A stretch of DNA of 64,000 bases from Ideonella margarita (GTDB lineage: Bacteria > Pseudomonadota > Gammaproteobacteria > Burkholderiales > Burkholderiaceae_C). Shown here piece by piece: positions 41,909 through 50,441 of this stretch. The translations under genes and the position numbers were made by a program. The stretch is taken from assembly GCF_038066635.1 (NCBI RefSeq), contig NZ_JBBUTI010000001.1, forward strand, positions 310,001 through 374,000, written 5' to 3'. The stretch's first letter is position 1, and each line of letters starts with the position of its first letter. The notes under the pieces were generated by a model. That model was not told the origin of the DNA. It did no database searches and saw only the letters and a list, made by a program, of their open reading frames with translations.

Positions 41909-42516
41909 TCCAGCAGCCTGACGCAGATGCCGCGCTGGTCGAGCGCGTGAAGCTGGGTGACCAGAAGGCGTTCGAAATGCTGGTCATCAAGTACCAGCGC
42001 CGCATCGAGCGCCTGATCGGCCGGATGGTGCGAGACACCGACCTCGTGCAGGACATTGCCCAGGAAACCTTCATCCGGGCCTACCGTGCCCTGCCGCAGT
42101 TCCGCGGCGACAGTGCCTTCTACACCTGGCTCTACCGCATCGCGGTGAACACGGCGAAGAAGGCCTTGATGGATCTCAAGCGTGATCCGCTGATCACCGA
42201 GGCGGCCTTTGCAAGTTCCGACGACGACGACGAAACTTCTCGTCCCGGAAAGGAACCAACCGACACCGCAACGCCGGAAGCCTTGCTCGCGAGCAAGGAA
42301 ATTGCTGCAACCGTGAATGCGGCGATCAACGCGTTGTCGGAAGATCTGCGTCAGGCCATCACCCTTCGGGAAATCGAGGGCCTGAGCTATGAAGAGATTT
42401 CGGATGTGATGAATTGCCCGATTGGCACCGTGCGCTCACGGATCTTTCGGGCCCGAGAGGCGATCGCAGTGAAGTTGCGCCCTTTGTTGGATACCCGTGA
42501 TGGAGAGCGCTGGTGA
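41905..42516 (+). CDS. rpoE: RNA polymerase sigma factor RpoE/AlgU (ECF)
   Basis: A 203-residue group 4 sigma factor. Region 2 holds DLVQDIAQETFIRAYRALPQ and region 4 holds LSYEEISDVMNCPIGTVRSR, the -35 recognition helix. The linker is acidic (SDDDDETSRPGK). It directs the envelope-stress response and is held by the anti-sigma factor encoded next. ATG 41905 overlaps the previous stop by 4 bases and gives the standard AlgU/RpoE N-terminus. The order rpoE-rseA-rseB-degP/mucD shows a complete signalling and effector cassette. Confidence 0.95.
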   Translation: MIQQPDADAALVERVKLGDQKAFEMLVIKYQRRIERLIGRMVRDTDLVQDIAQETFIRAYRALPQFRGDSAFYTWLYRIAVNTAKKALMDLKRDPLITEAAFASSDDDDETSRPGKEPTDTATPEALLASKEIAATVNAAINALSEDLRQAITLREIEGLSYEEISDVMNCPIGTVRSRIFRAREAIAVKLRPLLDTRDGERW

Positions 42517-42549
42517 GCCACCTTTCCGTGCCGAACTTCTGGAGTGACC

Positions 42550-43158
42550 ATGTCTGAGCCGTCAAGAACCCCGGAGCGCCTGCTGCAGGACCTCTCTGCC
42601 TTGCACGATGGCGAGCTGGATGCCGCTGCGCTGGCTGCGCTCACGCGTGAATGGGCGGCTGAGCCCGAGTTGCGGGCCGACTGGCACACCTATGCCCTGA
42701 TCGGTGACGTGCTGCGTTCTGATGATCTGGCCAGCCCGGCCGATCACGACAGTGCGTTTCTGCAACGTCTTCGTGGCCGCCTGGCCGACGAGCCCGTGGT
42801 CTTCGCCCCCATGCCGGCGTCCAAGAGCGCCGAGCAGCCTGCGGTGGCAGCAGTGCCGATGCCTGCGGCTGTGGGCGATAACCAGCGCCGCTGGTCCCGT
42901 CCGGCCGCGGTGGGTGCCGCGTGCATGGCCGTGGCCGGTGTCGCAATGGTGCTGCGCTTGGGCGACCCGACGCCCACCGGTGATGTGATGGCCCAGGCAG
43001 GCACGGCGGCCACGGCGCCTGCAGCGTCGTCGGTTCAGATCGTCCGCAACGCCGAACTGGATCGTTACCTGAGCGCCCACCGTCAGTTCGCCCAAGGCGC
43101 TGCGCTGGCCTCGCCAGGCGCCCTGCGGCAAGTTGCGGTGACACCGGACGGCCGCTGA
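42550..43158 (+). CDS. rseA: Anti-sigma-E factor RseA/MucA-type
   Basis: A 202-residue single-pass inner-membrane protein. The cytoplasmic sigma-binding domain opens LQDLSALHDGELDAAALAAL and contains WHTYALIGDVLRSDDLA, a pattern typical of RseA N-domains without zinc-binding Cys. A membrane segment lies at about residues 118-137 (AVGAACMAVAGVAMVL). A short periplasmic domain follows (RYLSAHRQFAQGAALASPGA). Under envelope stress it would be cleaved to free RpoE. ATG 42550 is preferred over GTG 42544. Its stop overlaps the rseB start by one base. Confidence 0.88.
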   Translation: MSEPSRTPERLLQDLSALHDGELDAAALAALTREWAAEPELRADWHTYALIGDVLRSDDLASPADHDSAFLQRLRGRLADEPVVFAPMPASKSAEQPAVAAVPMPAAVGDNQRRWSRPAAVGAACMAVAGVAMVLRLGDPTPTGDVMAQAGTAATAPAASSVQIVRNAELDRYLSAHRQFAQGAALASPGALRQVAVTPDGR

Positions 43159-44255
43159 TGCCACTGCCCGGCATGACCACGTCACGTGCGCTCGCGCATC
43201 TGGGGCGCTCGCTGCGTCTAGGTGCGCGCCTGCGCTGGCAGCCTTTGCTGCTGCAGGCGGCTTGCGTCGCCTTGTCGGCATCGGCCGGACTGGTTCAAGC
43301 ACAGACCCAAACCCAGAATCCGGGTGCTTCGACGCCCGAGGCACCGCTGGACGCGCGCGCCTGGCTCATGCGCACGCATGAAGCTGCCTCGACACGCAAC
43401 TACCAGGGCACGCTGGTGTTCTCCAACAGCGCGTCGATGTCGGCATCACGGGTCGCGCACTACTGCGAGGCGAATCAGCAGTACGAACGTGTGGAAGCGA
43501 TGGACGGCGAGCCTCGCAGCCTCCTGCGCCACAACGACACCGTGCACACGGTGTGGCCGCGCGCCAAGGTTGCGGTGGTTGAACAACGGGATGCTCGCGC
43601 TACCTTCCCGGCGCTGCTTTCCGCTGGTGAGCGCCGCGTGCTGGAGCTGTATGAGCTGCGTGTGCTCGGCGTCGACCGTGTGGCAGGTCGTGACGCCGAC
43701 GTGGTGCTGCTGAAGGCGAAAGACAACCTGCGTTTCAGCCAGCGCCTGTGGGCCGATCGCCAGACGGGCCTGCTGCTGCGCTCAGACACGGTGGGTGCCA
43801 ACGGGCAGACACTCGAGTCGGCGGCTTTCACCGAACTCAGCATCAACGTGAAGCCCCAGCCGGAGCTCGTGACTGGCCCGCTGCGCAAGCTGGACGGCTA
43901 CAAGGTGCTGCGCCCGCAGATGGCGCCTAGCTCGCTCGCTGCCGAGGGCTGGCAGATGGGAGCCGTGCCCGCGGGCTTCCGGGAAATGCAGTGCGCCAAG
44001 CGCTCGCTCGACCCGGCCGGGCAAGCCGGCGCCCCCGTGGTCCTGCAGGTCATTTATTCGGACGGCCTGACCCACGTGTCACTGTTCATCGAACCTTTTT
44101 CTCCGCAGCGACACCAAGCCGAAGGTACTTCGGTGGTGGGCGCCACGCACACCTTCAGTGTCCGGCGCGATGACGTGTGGCTCACAGCCCTCGGCGACGT
44201 GCCACCGGAGACCTTGAAGCGCTTCGTAGCCGCGCTGGAGCAGCGCAAGCGCTGA
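43158..44255 (+). CDS. rseB: Sigma-E regulatory protein RseB/MucB
   Basis: A 365-residue periplasmic protein. The signal peptide ends after ACVALSASAGLVQAQ at roughly residue 50. The mature protein has the LolA-like N-domain (ARAWLMRTHEAASTRNYQGT) and the MucB/RseB C-terminal domain (GWQMGAVPAGFREMQCAKR, YSDGLTHVSLFIEPF). RseB binds the periplasmic part of RseA and senses misfolded outer-membrane proteins or lipopolysaccharide. It starts one base into the rseA stop. Confidence 0.92.
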   Translation: MPLPGMTTSRALAHLGRSLRLGARLRWQPLLLQAACVALSASAGLVQAQTQTQNPGASTPEAPLDARAWLMRTHEAASTRNYQGTLVFSNSASMSASRVAHYCEANQQYERVEAMDGEPRSLLRHNDTVHTVWPRAKVAVVEQRDARATFPALLSAGERRVLELYELRVLGVDRVAGRDADVVLLKAKDNLRFSQRLWADRQTGLLLRSDTVGANGQTLESAAFTELSINVKPQPELVTGPLRKLDGYKVLRPQMAPSSLAAEGWQMGAVPAGFREMQCAKRSLDPAGQAGAPVVLQVIYSDGLTHVSLFIEPFSPQRHQAEGTSVVGATHTFSVRRDDVWLTALGDVPPETLKRFVAALEQRKR

Positions 44256-44341
44256 TCTCGTCGAGTTGTTCGTCGGTGATCAGTGGCTGGCGTCTGCCTG
44301 ACACGGTTGCGAATGCACACGGCCAACGAGAAGGAGTTTTC

Positions 44342-45808
44342 ATGAAGTTCCCTGCGCTCACGAGTGCATTGAATCTGCGCCGCGGCGCCCTGGTGGCGAT
44401 GATGAGTGCCGGCGTCTTGCTGACGGCCTTGCCGCACGCCCCGGCCACTGCCCAGGTTCGTGGCCTGCCTGATTTCACCGAGCTGGTGGAACAGGCCGGT
44501 CCGTCGGTGGTCAACATCCGCACCTCTGAAAAAGCCAAGCCGGCCGCTGGCAACAGCCAGATCGACCCCGGCCTCGAAGAGTTCTTCAAGCGCTTCGGCA
44601 TTCCAGTGCCAGGCGGGCGCACGCCACGAGGTGGCAACAACGGCGGGGACGACGATGCGCCCCAGCGCCGCGGTGTTGGCTCGGGCTTCGTGCTGACCGC
44701 TGACGGCCTGATCATGACCAACGCCCACGTGGTTGACGGAGCGGATGAGCTGATCGTCACGCTGACTGACAAGCGGGAGTTCAAGGCCCGCGTGATTGGT
44801 GCTGACAAGCGCACCGATGTGGCCGTCGTCAAGATCGATGCCACGGGGCTGCCGGCCGTCAAGGTGGGCGATGTTAGTCGCCTGAAGGTGGGGGAGTGGG
44901 TCATGGCGATCGGCTCGCCGTTCGGCCTCGACAACACCGTCACTGCGGGCATCGTCAGCGCCAAGCAGCGCGACACCGGTGACTTCCTGCCCTTCATCCA
45001 GACCGACGTGGCCATCAATCCGGGCAACTCGGGTGGCCCGCTGCTGAACATGCGCGGCGAGGTCGTGGGCATCAACTCCCAGATCTACAGCCCCTCCGGC
45101 GGTTATGCCGGCATCTCGTTCGCCATTCCGATCGATGAGGCTGTGCGTGTTGCAGACCAACTGCGCGCCAGCGGGCGGGTGATTCGCGGCCGCATCGGTG
45201 TCCGCATCGACGCCGTCACAAAGGAAGTGGCGGACAGCATCGGTTTGGGCAAGGTGACCGGTGCCTTGCTGCGCGGCATCGAAGCGGGCAGCCCGGCCGA
45301 GAAGGCGGGCCTGGAGGCGGGTGACATCGTCACCAAGGTGGATGGCCGCGTGGTGGAGAAGCCCGGCGACCTGCAACGCGCGATTGGTGCCGTGAAGCCC
45401 GGCGCGAAGGCCACGCTGCAGATTTTCCGCAAGGGCAACTACCGCGACGTGGTGGTCGTGGTGGCCGAACTGGAGCCCGATGCCAAGGTGGCCGCCGCAG
45501 CCAAGGCCGACGCCCCGGCATCCACCGCAGCGCGCAGCGTGCTGGGCCTGACGGTGGCGGAGCTGTCCGAGGCCCAGAAGCGCGAATTGCGCATCAAGGG
45601 TGGCGTGCGCGTGGAAACCGCAGACGGCCCCGCTGCGCGTGCCGGGTTGAAGGCGGGTGATGTCATCCTGGCCATCGACAACAGCGACATCGCCGACGTG
45701 AAGCAGTTCAACGCGGTGGTGGCCAAGGTCGACAAGAGCCGCCGGGTGACCATGCTGGTTCGCCGCGGCGATTGGGTGGATTACCTGGTCCTGCAACCCG
45801 CCAAGTAA
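44342..45808 (+). CDS. degP: Periplasmic serine protease DegP/MucD (Do/HtrA family)
   Basis: A 488-residue HtrA protease-chaperone. It has a signal peptide (LVAMMSAGVLLTALPHAPATAQ), then the trypsin-like domain with catalytic triad H129 (MTNAHVVDG), D159 (KRTDVAVVK) and S230 (NPGNSGGPL). Two PDZ domains follow (VTGALLRGIEAGSPAEKAGL and VRVETADGPAARAGLKAGDV). It removes damaged envelope proteins as an output of the RpoE pathway. AGAAGGAG 7 bases before ATG 44342 is a good ribosome binding site. The gene ends shortly before a strong terminator. Confidence 0.94.
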   Translation: MKFPALTSALNLRRGALVAMMSAGVLLTALPHAPATAQVRGLPDFTELVEQAGPSVVNIRTSEKAKPAAGNSQIDPGLEEFFKRFGIPVPGGRTPRGGNNGGDDDAPQRRGVGSGFVLTADGLIMTNAHVVDGADELIVTLTDKREFKARVIGADKRTDVAVVKIDATGLPAVKVGDVSRLKVGEWVMAIGSPFGLDNTVTAGIVSAKQRDTGDFLPFIQTDVAINPGNSGGPLLNMRGEVVGINSQIYSPSGGYAGISFAIPIDEAVRVADQLRASGRVIRGRIGVRIDAVTKEVADSIGLGKVTGALLRGIEAGSPAEKAGLEAGDIVTKVDGRVVEKPGDLQRAIGAVKPGAKATLQIFRKGNYRDVVVVVAELEPDAKVAAAAKADAPASTAARSVLGLTVAELSEAQKRELRIKGGVRVETADGPAARAGLKAGDVILAIDNSDIADVKQFNAVVAKVDKSRRVTMLVRRGDWVDYLVLQPAK

Positions 45809-45840
45809 GGCGGCCGCGCCGTTGGCCGGCGCGTGCCCGC

Positions 45841-45876
45841 AAGACCCGCTGACTGACTATTTCAGCGGGTCTTTTT
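45841..45876 (+). terminator. Intrinsic terminator after degP/mucD
   Basis: A perfect 12-base stem (AAGACCCGCTGA, 45841-45852, with TCAGCGGGTCTT, 45862-45873), a 9-base loop and a U-tract to 45876. It closes the rpoE-rseA-rseB-degP unit 33 bases after the stop codon. Confidence 0.93.
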
Positions 45877-46197
45877 GCATGGTGGGATAGTTGGCCCCGG
45901 TTTTGGCCTCGGGGCTGTTCGCCCAGGTGCCTGGCGAGAAGAAATTAGGTGTTGGTGACTGCTTACTTGTTTGGCCGAATGACCTGATTGTGATGTGCTG
46001 GCGATACAATGACAGCCTTCCGCCAAGCATTTCCAATGTCTTGGGCGCACAGTGCGACGGTGCTTGCAGGTTGGCCGCGCAGACGCAGTCGAATTGTTGA
46101 TAACTTGTGGACAACAATGCCTGTTGGCACCCTGCAACGACCCTCCACCGCGCCAGGAGGCTGCATGCGCAAAGCGTGTTTTGGCTACAATGAAAGC

Positions 46198-46261
46198 CCA
46201 ACATGCAGTTGCCAAACGTTTTGTTGGAAGGCGCGTCTCCTCTTGGACGTGCCTTTTTTTT
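46198..46261 (+). ncRNA. Candidate small RNA or lepA leader attenuator
   Basis: TACAAT at 46186-46191 would place a transcript start near 46198, where a stem CCAACA (46198-46203) with TGTTGG (46222-46227) begins. It is followed at once by a terminator-type hairpin and eight T. A terminated RNA of about 64 bases made of two hairpins would result. No upstream gene needs this terminator. The -35 is poor, and I recognise no known RNA family. A premature-termination leader of lepA is the main alternative. Confidence 0.35.
46228..46261 (+). terminator. Intrinsic terminator in the lepA upstream region
   Basis: Stem AAGGCGCGTC (46228-46237) with GACGTGCCTT (46246-46255), ten pairs including one G-U, an 8-base loop and a run of T from 46254 to 46261. 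No protein gene ends just upstream, so it must end a short transcript or attenuate one. Confidence 0.75.
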
Positions 46262-46458
46262 AACTGCGATCCGCTCCTTCAACCGGTGGTGCCCCGAGGC
46301 GCATCCGGGTGCCATGAGCGGCTTGTCAGACGCTTCAGCCCCAGGCCGCAAGGCCGTCGTCCGTCCGTTCACGGGCTGCCAGGGCGCTGACAAGGCCAGG
46401 CTCAACGCCGCTCGCGATCGCACTGCAACGGCAGCGCACCGCACTGTTTCCGAACCGC

Positions 46459-48267
46459 ATGGACCACATTCGCAATTTCTCGATCATTGCCCACATTGAC
46501 CACGGCAAAAGCACCCTGGCTGACCGCATCATCCAGCGCTGCGGTGGCCTGAGCGACCGTGAAATGGAAGCGCAGGTGCTCGATTCGATGGACATCGAAC
46601 GCGAGCGCGGCATCACCATCAAGGCCCAGACGGCCGCCTTGCAATACAAGGCCCGCAACGGTCGGATCTACAACCTCAACCTGATCGACACCCCTGGACA
46701 CGTGGACTTCTCGTATGAGGTCAGCCGGTCCCTGTCGGCCTGCGAAGGCGCGCTGCTGGTGGTGGACGCCAGCCAGGGCGTGGAAGCGCAGACGGTGGCG
46801 AACTGCTACACAGCGCTCGACCTGGGCGTCGAGGTGGTGGCGGTGCTCAACAAGATGGACCTGCCGCAGGCAGACCCCGAGCGCGCCAAGGAAGAAATCG
46901 AAGACGTCATCGGCATTGATGCCACCGACGGCATTCCGTGCTCGGCCAAGACCGGCATGGGCATCGATGAAATCCTCGAAGCCGTGATCGAGCGCATGCC
47001 GGCCCCGAAGGGCGACCCCGATGCCCCGCCGCGCGCGATGATCATCGACGCCTGGTTCGACAACTACGTCGGCGTGGTGATGCTGGTCCGCGTGGTCGAT
47101 GGCGAGCTGAAGAAGGGTGAGCGCATCCGCATGATGGCCACCAACGCCATCTACCCGGCCGAGCACCTGGGCGTGTTCACGCCGAAGAGCGAAAGCCGCG
47201 AATCTCTGAAGGCGGGTGAGGTGGGTTTCATCATCGCCGGCATCAAGGAGCTGCAGGCTGCCAAGGTGGGTGACACCATCACCCTCGAAAAGAAGCTGCC
47301 CAACAACGCCGGCCCGGCCACCGAAGCACTGCCTGGCTTCAAGGAAATCCAGCCGCAGGTGTTTGCGGGTCTGTATCCGACCGAAGCCAGCGAGTACGAC
47401 CAGCTGCGTGATGCGCTCGAGAAGCTCAAGCTCAACGACAGCTCGCTGCGCTACGAGCCAGAAGTGTCCCAGGCGCTGGGCTTCGGCTTCCGCTGCGGCT
47501 TCCTCGGTTTGCTGCACATGGAAATCGTGCAGGAGCGACTGGAGCGCGAGTTCGACCAGGACCTGATCACCACCGCACCGAGCGTGGTGTACGAGGTGGA
47601 GCTGAACGGCGGCGAAATCATCCAGGTCGAGAACCCCTCGAAGATGCCTGAGCTGGGCCGCATCAACGAGATCCGCGAGCCCATCGTCACCGTGCATCTC
47701 TACATGCCGCAGGACTATGTCGGCACCGTGATGACGCTGGCCAACCAGAAGCGCGGCGTGCAGCTGAACATGGCCTATCACGGCCGTCAGGTGATGCTGA
47801 CGTACGAGATGCCGCTGGCTGAAATCGTGCTCGACTTCTTCGACAAGCTCAAGAGCGTGTCGCGCGGTTATGCCTCCATGGACTACGAGTTCAAGGAGTA
47901 CCGCGCGTCCGACGTGGTCAAGGTCGACCTGATGATCAATGGCGACCGCGTGGACGCCCTGTCGATCATCGTGCACCGTGCGCAGAGCCAGTACCGTGGC
48001 CGTGCCGTGGCCGCCAAGATGCGTGAGCAGATCCCGCGTCAGATGTACGACGTGGCAATCCAGGCGGCCATCGGCGCCAACATCATTGCCCGCGAGAACA
48101 TCAAGGCCCTGCGCAAGAACGTGCTGGCAAAATGTTATGGCGGTGACATCTCCCGTAAACGCAAGCTGCTCGAGAAGCAGAAGGCCGGCAAGAAGCGCAT
48201 GAAGCAGATCGGCTCGGTCGAGGTGCCTCAGGAAGCGTTCCTGGCAATTCTTCAAGTGGACGATTGA
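46459..48267 (+). CDS. lepA: Elongation factor 4 (LepA)
   Basis: A 602-residue ribosomal GTPase of standard length. G motifs: IAHIDHGKSTLAD (P-loop), GITIKAQ (switch I), DTPGHVDF (switch II), NKMDLPQADPERA and SAKTGMGI. The LepA-specific C-terminal domain is present (NVLAKCYGGDISRKRKLLEK, KKRMKQIGSVEVPQEAF). It back-translocates or remodels stalled ribosomes. ATG 46459. It is 7 bases from lepB, the classical lepA-lepB pairing. Confidence 0.97.
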   Translation: MDHIRNFSIIAHIDHGKSTLADRIIQRCGGLSDREMEAQVLDSMDIERERGITIKAQTAALQYKARNGRIYNLNLIDTPGHVDFSYEVSRSLSACEGALLVVDASQGVEAQTVANCYTALDLGVEVVAVLNKMDLPQADPERAKEEIEDVIGIDATDGIPCSAKTGMGIDEILEAVIERMPAPKGDPDAPPRAMIIDAWFDNYVGVVMLVRVVDGELKKGERIRMMATNAIYPAEHLGVFTPKSESRESLKAGEVGFIIAGIKELQAAKVGDTITLEKKLPNNAGPATEALPGFKEIQPQVFAGLYPTEASEYDQLRDALEKLKLNDSSLRYEPEVSQALGFGFRCGFLGLLHMEIVQERLEREFDQDLITTAPSVVYEVELNGGEIIQVENPSKMPELGRINEIREPIVTVHLYMPQDYVGTVMTLANQKRGVQLNMAYHGRQVMLTYEMPLAEIVLDFFDKLKSVSRGYASMDYEFKEYRASDVVKVDLMINGDRVDALSIIVHRAQSQYRGRAVAAKMREQIPRQMYDVAIQAAIGANIIARENIKALRKNVLAKCYGGDISRKRKLLEKQKAGKKRMKQIGSVEVPQEAFLAILQVDD

Positions 48268-48274
48268 ACCCTTT

Positions 48275-49243
48275 ATGAGCGCACTCACCGCCGCCCTGTA
48301 CGGCGCCCTGATCGTCTATCTTGGCGGTTGGTACATGAATGCCTGGATCGGCAACTTCTCGTTGCTGCTCTTCATCCTCTCCTTCGTCACGCTGCTGTAC
48401 TGGCTGGCCGAGCGTTTCCGCTTCGCGCCTGCCCGTGAGGCGGCCGCCCGCAACCTTGAGCAGCAGGACGCACAGCGTCGGGCTGAGCTGGCGAAGCTGG
48501 GCATCGAGAAGGTCGATGGCGACATCACGGAAGCCCGCGAGAAGCTGCTGATGCAGCCCTGGTGGCTCGATTGGACCGCCGGCCTGTTCCCGGTGATCAT
48601 CATCGTGTTCGTGATGCGCTCGTTCCTGTTCGAGCCGTTCAAGATTCCGTCCGGCTCGATGATCCCGACGCTGCAGATCGGCGACCTGATCCTTGTGAAC
48701 AAGTTTCACTATGGCGTTCGCCTGCCCGTGCTGAACATCAAGGTCATCCCGAACCATGAGCCGGCGCGTGGCGACGTTGTGGTGTTCCGCTACCCGATCG
48801 ATCAGCGCATGGACTACATCAAGCGTGTGGTCGGCCTGCCGGGCGACGAGGTGTCGTACCTGAACCAGCAGTTGCGCATCAACGGTGTGCCGGTGCCCAC
48901 CACCCCGGCTGGCGATGATTACGACGACGAGAGCATGCGCTACATGGCGCGCTTCAACGAGAAGCTCGGCGAGATCGATCACCGCATCCAGCGCTTCCCG
49001 ACGCCGTTGCCTTTCAACCCGGCCCAGACCTATCCGTTCCCCTTCAAGGATCAATGCCGCCACACTATCGAGGGTGTTGTGTGCAAGGTTCCAGCCGGTC
49101 ACTATTTCGTGATGGGCGACAACCGGGACAATTCGGAAGATTCGCGATACTGGGGTTTTGTTCCTGACAAGAATCTGGTCGGCAAGGCCTTCTTCGTCTG
49201 GATGAACTTCAGCAACCCGGGCCGTATCGGCGGGTTCCACTGA
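48275..49243 (+). CDS. lepB: Signal peptidase I
   Basis: A 322-residue membrane protease removing signal peptides. Two N-terminal membrane helices are seen (FSLLLFILSFVTLLYWLA and LFPVIIIVFVMRSFLF), then the catalytic Ser S128 in PSGSMIPTL and Lys K183 in DYIKRVVGLPGD, and the GDNRDNSEDSRYWG box. The signal peptides of DegP, RseB and the Wza-like exporter are expected substrates. ATG 48275. Confidence 0.96.
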   Translation: MSALTAALYGALIVYLGGWYMNAWIGNFSLLLFILSFVTLLYWLAERFRFAPAREAAARNLEQQDAQRRAELAKLGIEKVDGDITEAREKLLMQPWWLDWTAGLFPVIIIVFVMRSFLFEPFKIPSGSMIPTLQIGDLILVNKFHYGVRLPVLNIKVIPNHEPARGDVVVFRYPIDQRMDYIKRVVGLPGDEVSYLNQQLRINGVPVPTTPAGDDYDDESMRYMARFNEKLGEIDHRIQRFPTPLPFNPAQTYPFPFKDQCRHTIEGVVCKVPAGHYFVMGDNRDNSEDSRYWGFVPDKNLVGKAFFVWMNFSNPGRIGGFH

Positions 49244-49278
49244 GTGCACTCTCACGCGATTCACGGAAAGGGAAAGTC

Positions 49279-49647
49279 ATGATCGTTCGGTCTCCGGCAC
49301 ACCACGCACAACGCGGCCTCTCGATGTTCGGGCTGCTGTTCACCGCTGTCGCGGTGGCGTTCGCCGCGCTCATGATCATGCGCATCTTCCCGACCGTGAA
49401 CGAGTACCTTACGGTGCAGAAGTCGATCGACAAGATCATGGCCGAGAACCCGTCGTCGGTGCCCGAAATCCGCCGTGCATTTGATCGCCAGCGCGACGTT
49501 GAATACGCCATCACCACCTTGAACGGCAGCGACCTCGAGATCGAGGCCGTGGGCGACAAGTTCCGTGTGCGCTTTGCCTACGAGAAGGAAGTCGACCTGT
49601 TTCCGCCGGTCTACCTCCTGATCAAGTACCGCGGCGGTTCACGCTGA
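49279..49647 (+). CDS. DUF4845-domain protein
   Basis: A 122-residue protein with a prepilin-like N-terminus: a short basic leader followed by a hydrophobic helix (GLSMFGLLFTAVAVAFAALM), then a small periplasmic domain with FPTVNEYLTVQKSIDKIM and FAYEKEVDLFPPVYLLIKY. It is a DUF4845 protein, a family commonly placed between lepB and rnc in Beta- and Gammaproteobacteria; its function is not known. ATG 49279 has AGGGAAAG just upstream. Confidence 0.85.
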   Translation: MIVRSPAHHAQRGLSMFGLLFTAVAVAFAALMIMRIFPTVNEYLTVQKSIDKIMAENPSSVPEIRRAFDRQRDVEYAITTLNGSDLEIEAVGDKFRVRFAYEKEVDLFPPVYLLIKYRGGSR

Positions 49648-49663
49648 ATCTGGCCGGCCATTG

Positions 49664-50374
49664 ATGGAACAGCGTCTAGTCAACCTCCAGGAGCGCATCG
49701 GATACCGCTTCGTGCGTCCCGAGCTGCTCAAGCGGGCCCTGACGCACCGCAGCTTCGGCGCTGACCACAACGAGCGCCTCGAGTTTCTCGGGGATTCGGT
49801 GCTCAGCCTGTCGGTATCGCGCCTGCTGTTTGACCGCTTCGCAGGCTCTGACGAAGGCGACCTGACCCGTGTCCGCGCCCACCTCGTGCGCGAAGACTCG
49901 CTGCACAAGGCGGCGCTGGTGCTGGGTCTGCCCGACGTGATCCGCCTCTCCGAGGGCGAAGCGAAGGCAGGTGGTGCACAACGCGCTTCCATCCTCGCGG
50001 ACGCCCTGGAAGCGCTGCTGGGCGCGATGTACCTGGACGGTGGTACCGAGCCCGCCAACGCCTTGGTGCAGAAGCTGTTTGGCGAGATGATCACCGGCAC
50101 CACCGCCGAGAGCTGGCGCAAGGATGCCAAGACCGAACTGCAGGAATGGCTGCAGGCCCGTCGACTGTCGGTGCCCACCTACCGCATTGCCGGCGTTCGC
50201 GGGCAGGCCCATGCCCAGACCTTCGACGTGGCCTGTGACGTGCCGGCCCTTGCCGTGACCGACACCGGAGACGGGCGTTCACGCCGGGCCGCTGAACAAG
50301 AGGCCGCGCGCAAGGTGCTGCTGCAGCTGCAGGCCCTCCCTGAATCGACCATCGCGGCCCGCCTGCGCGACTGA
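49664..50374 (+). CDS. rnc: Ribonuclease III
   Basis: A 236-residue double-strand-specific RNase. The signature ERLEFLGDSVLSLSVS carries the catalytic acids, and ADALEALLGAMYLDGG holds the second metal-binding motif. The C-terminal dsRNA-binding domain begins DAKTELQEWLQARR and ends with GRSRRAAEQEAARKVL. ATG 49664 is one codon after a TTG. It is followed by a terminator and then era, so rnc and era may be only partly co-transcribed. Confidence 0.95.
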   Translation: MEQRLVNLQERIGYRFVRPELLKRALTHRSFGADHNERLEFLGDSVLSLSVSRLLFDRFAGSDEGDLTRVRAHLVREDSLHKAALVLGLPDVIRLSEGEAKAGGAQRASILADALEALLGAMYLDGGTEPANALVQKLFGEMITGTTAESWRKDAKTELQEWLQARRLSVPTYRIAGVRGQAHAQTFDVACDVPALAVTDTGDGRSRRAAEQEAARKVLLQLQALPESTIAARLRD

Positions 50375-50380
50375 GTCAAC

Positions 50381-50426
50381 CGCGGTCGGCCGGTCCTCCG
50401 GGGCCGGCCACCGCGTCTGCTTTTTT
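50381..50426 (+). terminator. Intrinsic terminator between rnc and era
   Basis: CGCGGTCGGCCGG (50381-50393) pairs with CCGGCCACCGCG (50404-50415) as a 12-pair stem with one bulged base and a 10-base loop, followed by TCTGC and six T (50421-50426). It starts 6 bases after the rnc stop and ends 15 bases before the first possible era start. Confidence 0.7.
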
Positions 50427-50441
50427 ACTTGCGCACAACCC

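Larger units (their letters stand above)
45877..46458. other. Long intergenic region between degP terminator and lepA
   Basis: A 582-base gap, AT-richer than its flanks, with no convincing protein gene. It holds two TACAATGA boxes (TACAAT at 46005-46010 and 46186-46191), a pair of DnaA-box-like nonamers (46095-46103 and 46106-46114) and a hairpin with U-tract (46228-46261), annotated separately. About 200 bases remain between that hairpin and lepA, and I see nothing distinct there. Confidence 0.5.

Noticed and set aside
46052..46499. Open frames between the degP terminator and lepA
   Set aside because: They run through a hairpin with U-tract and have no ribosome binding site or protein-like composition.
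46402..48288. Long minus-strand open frame opposite lepA
   Set aside because: It is the antisense shadow of lepA; composition is His/Gln-rich and patternless.
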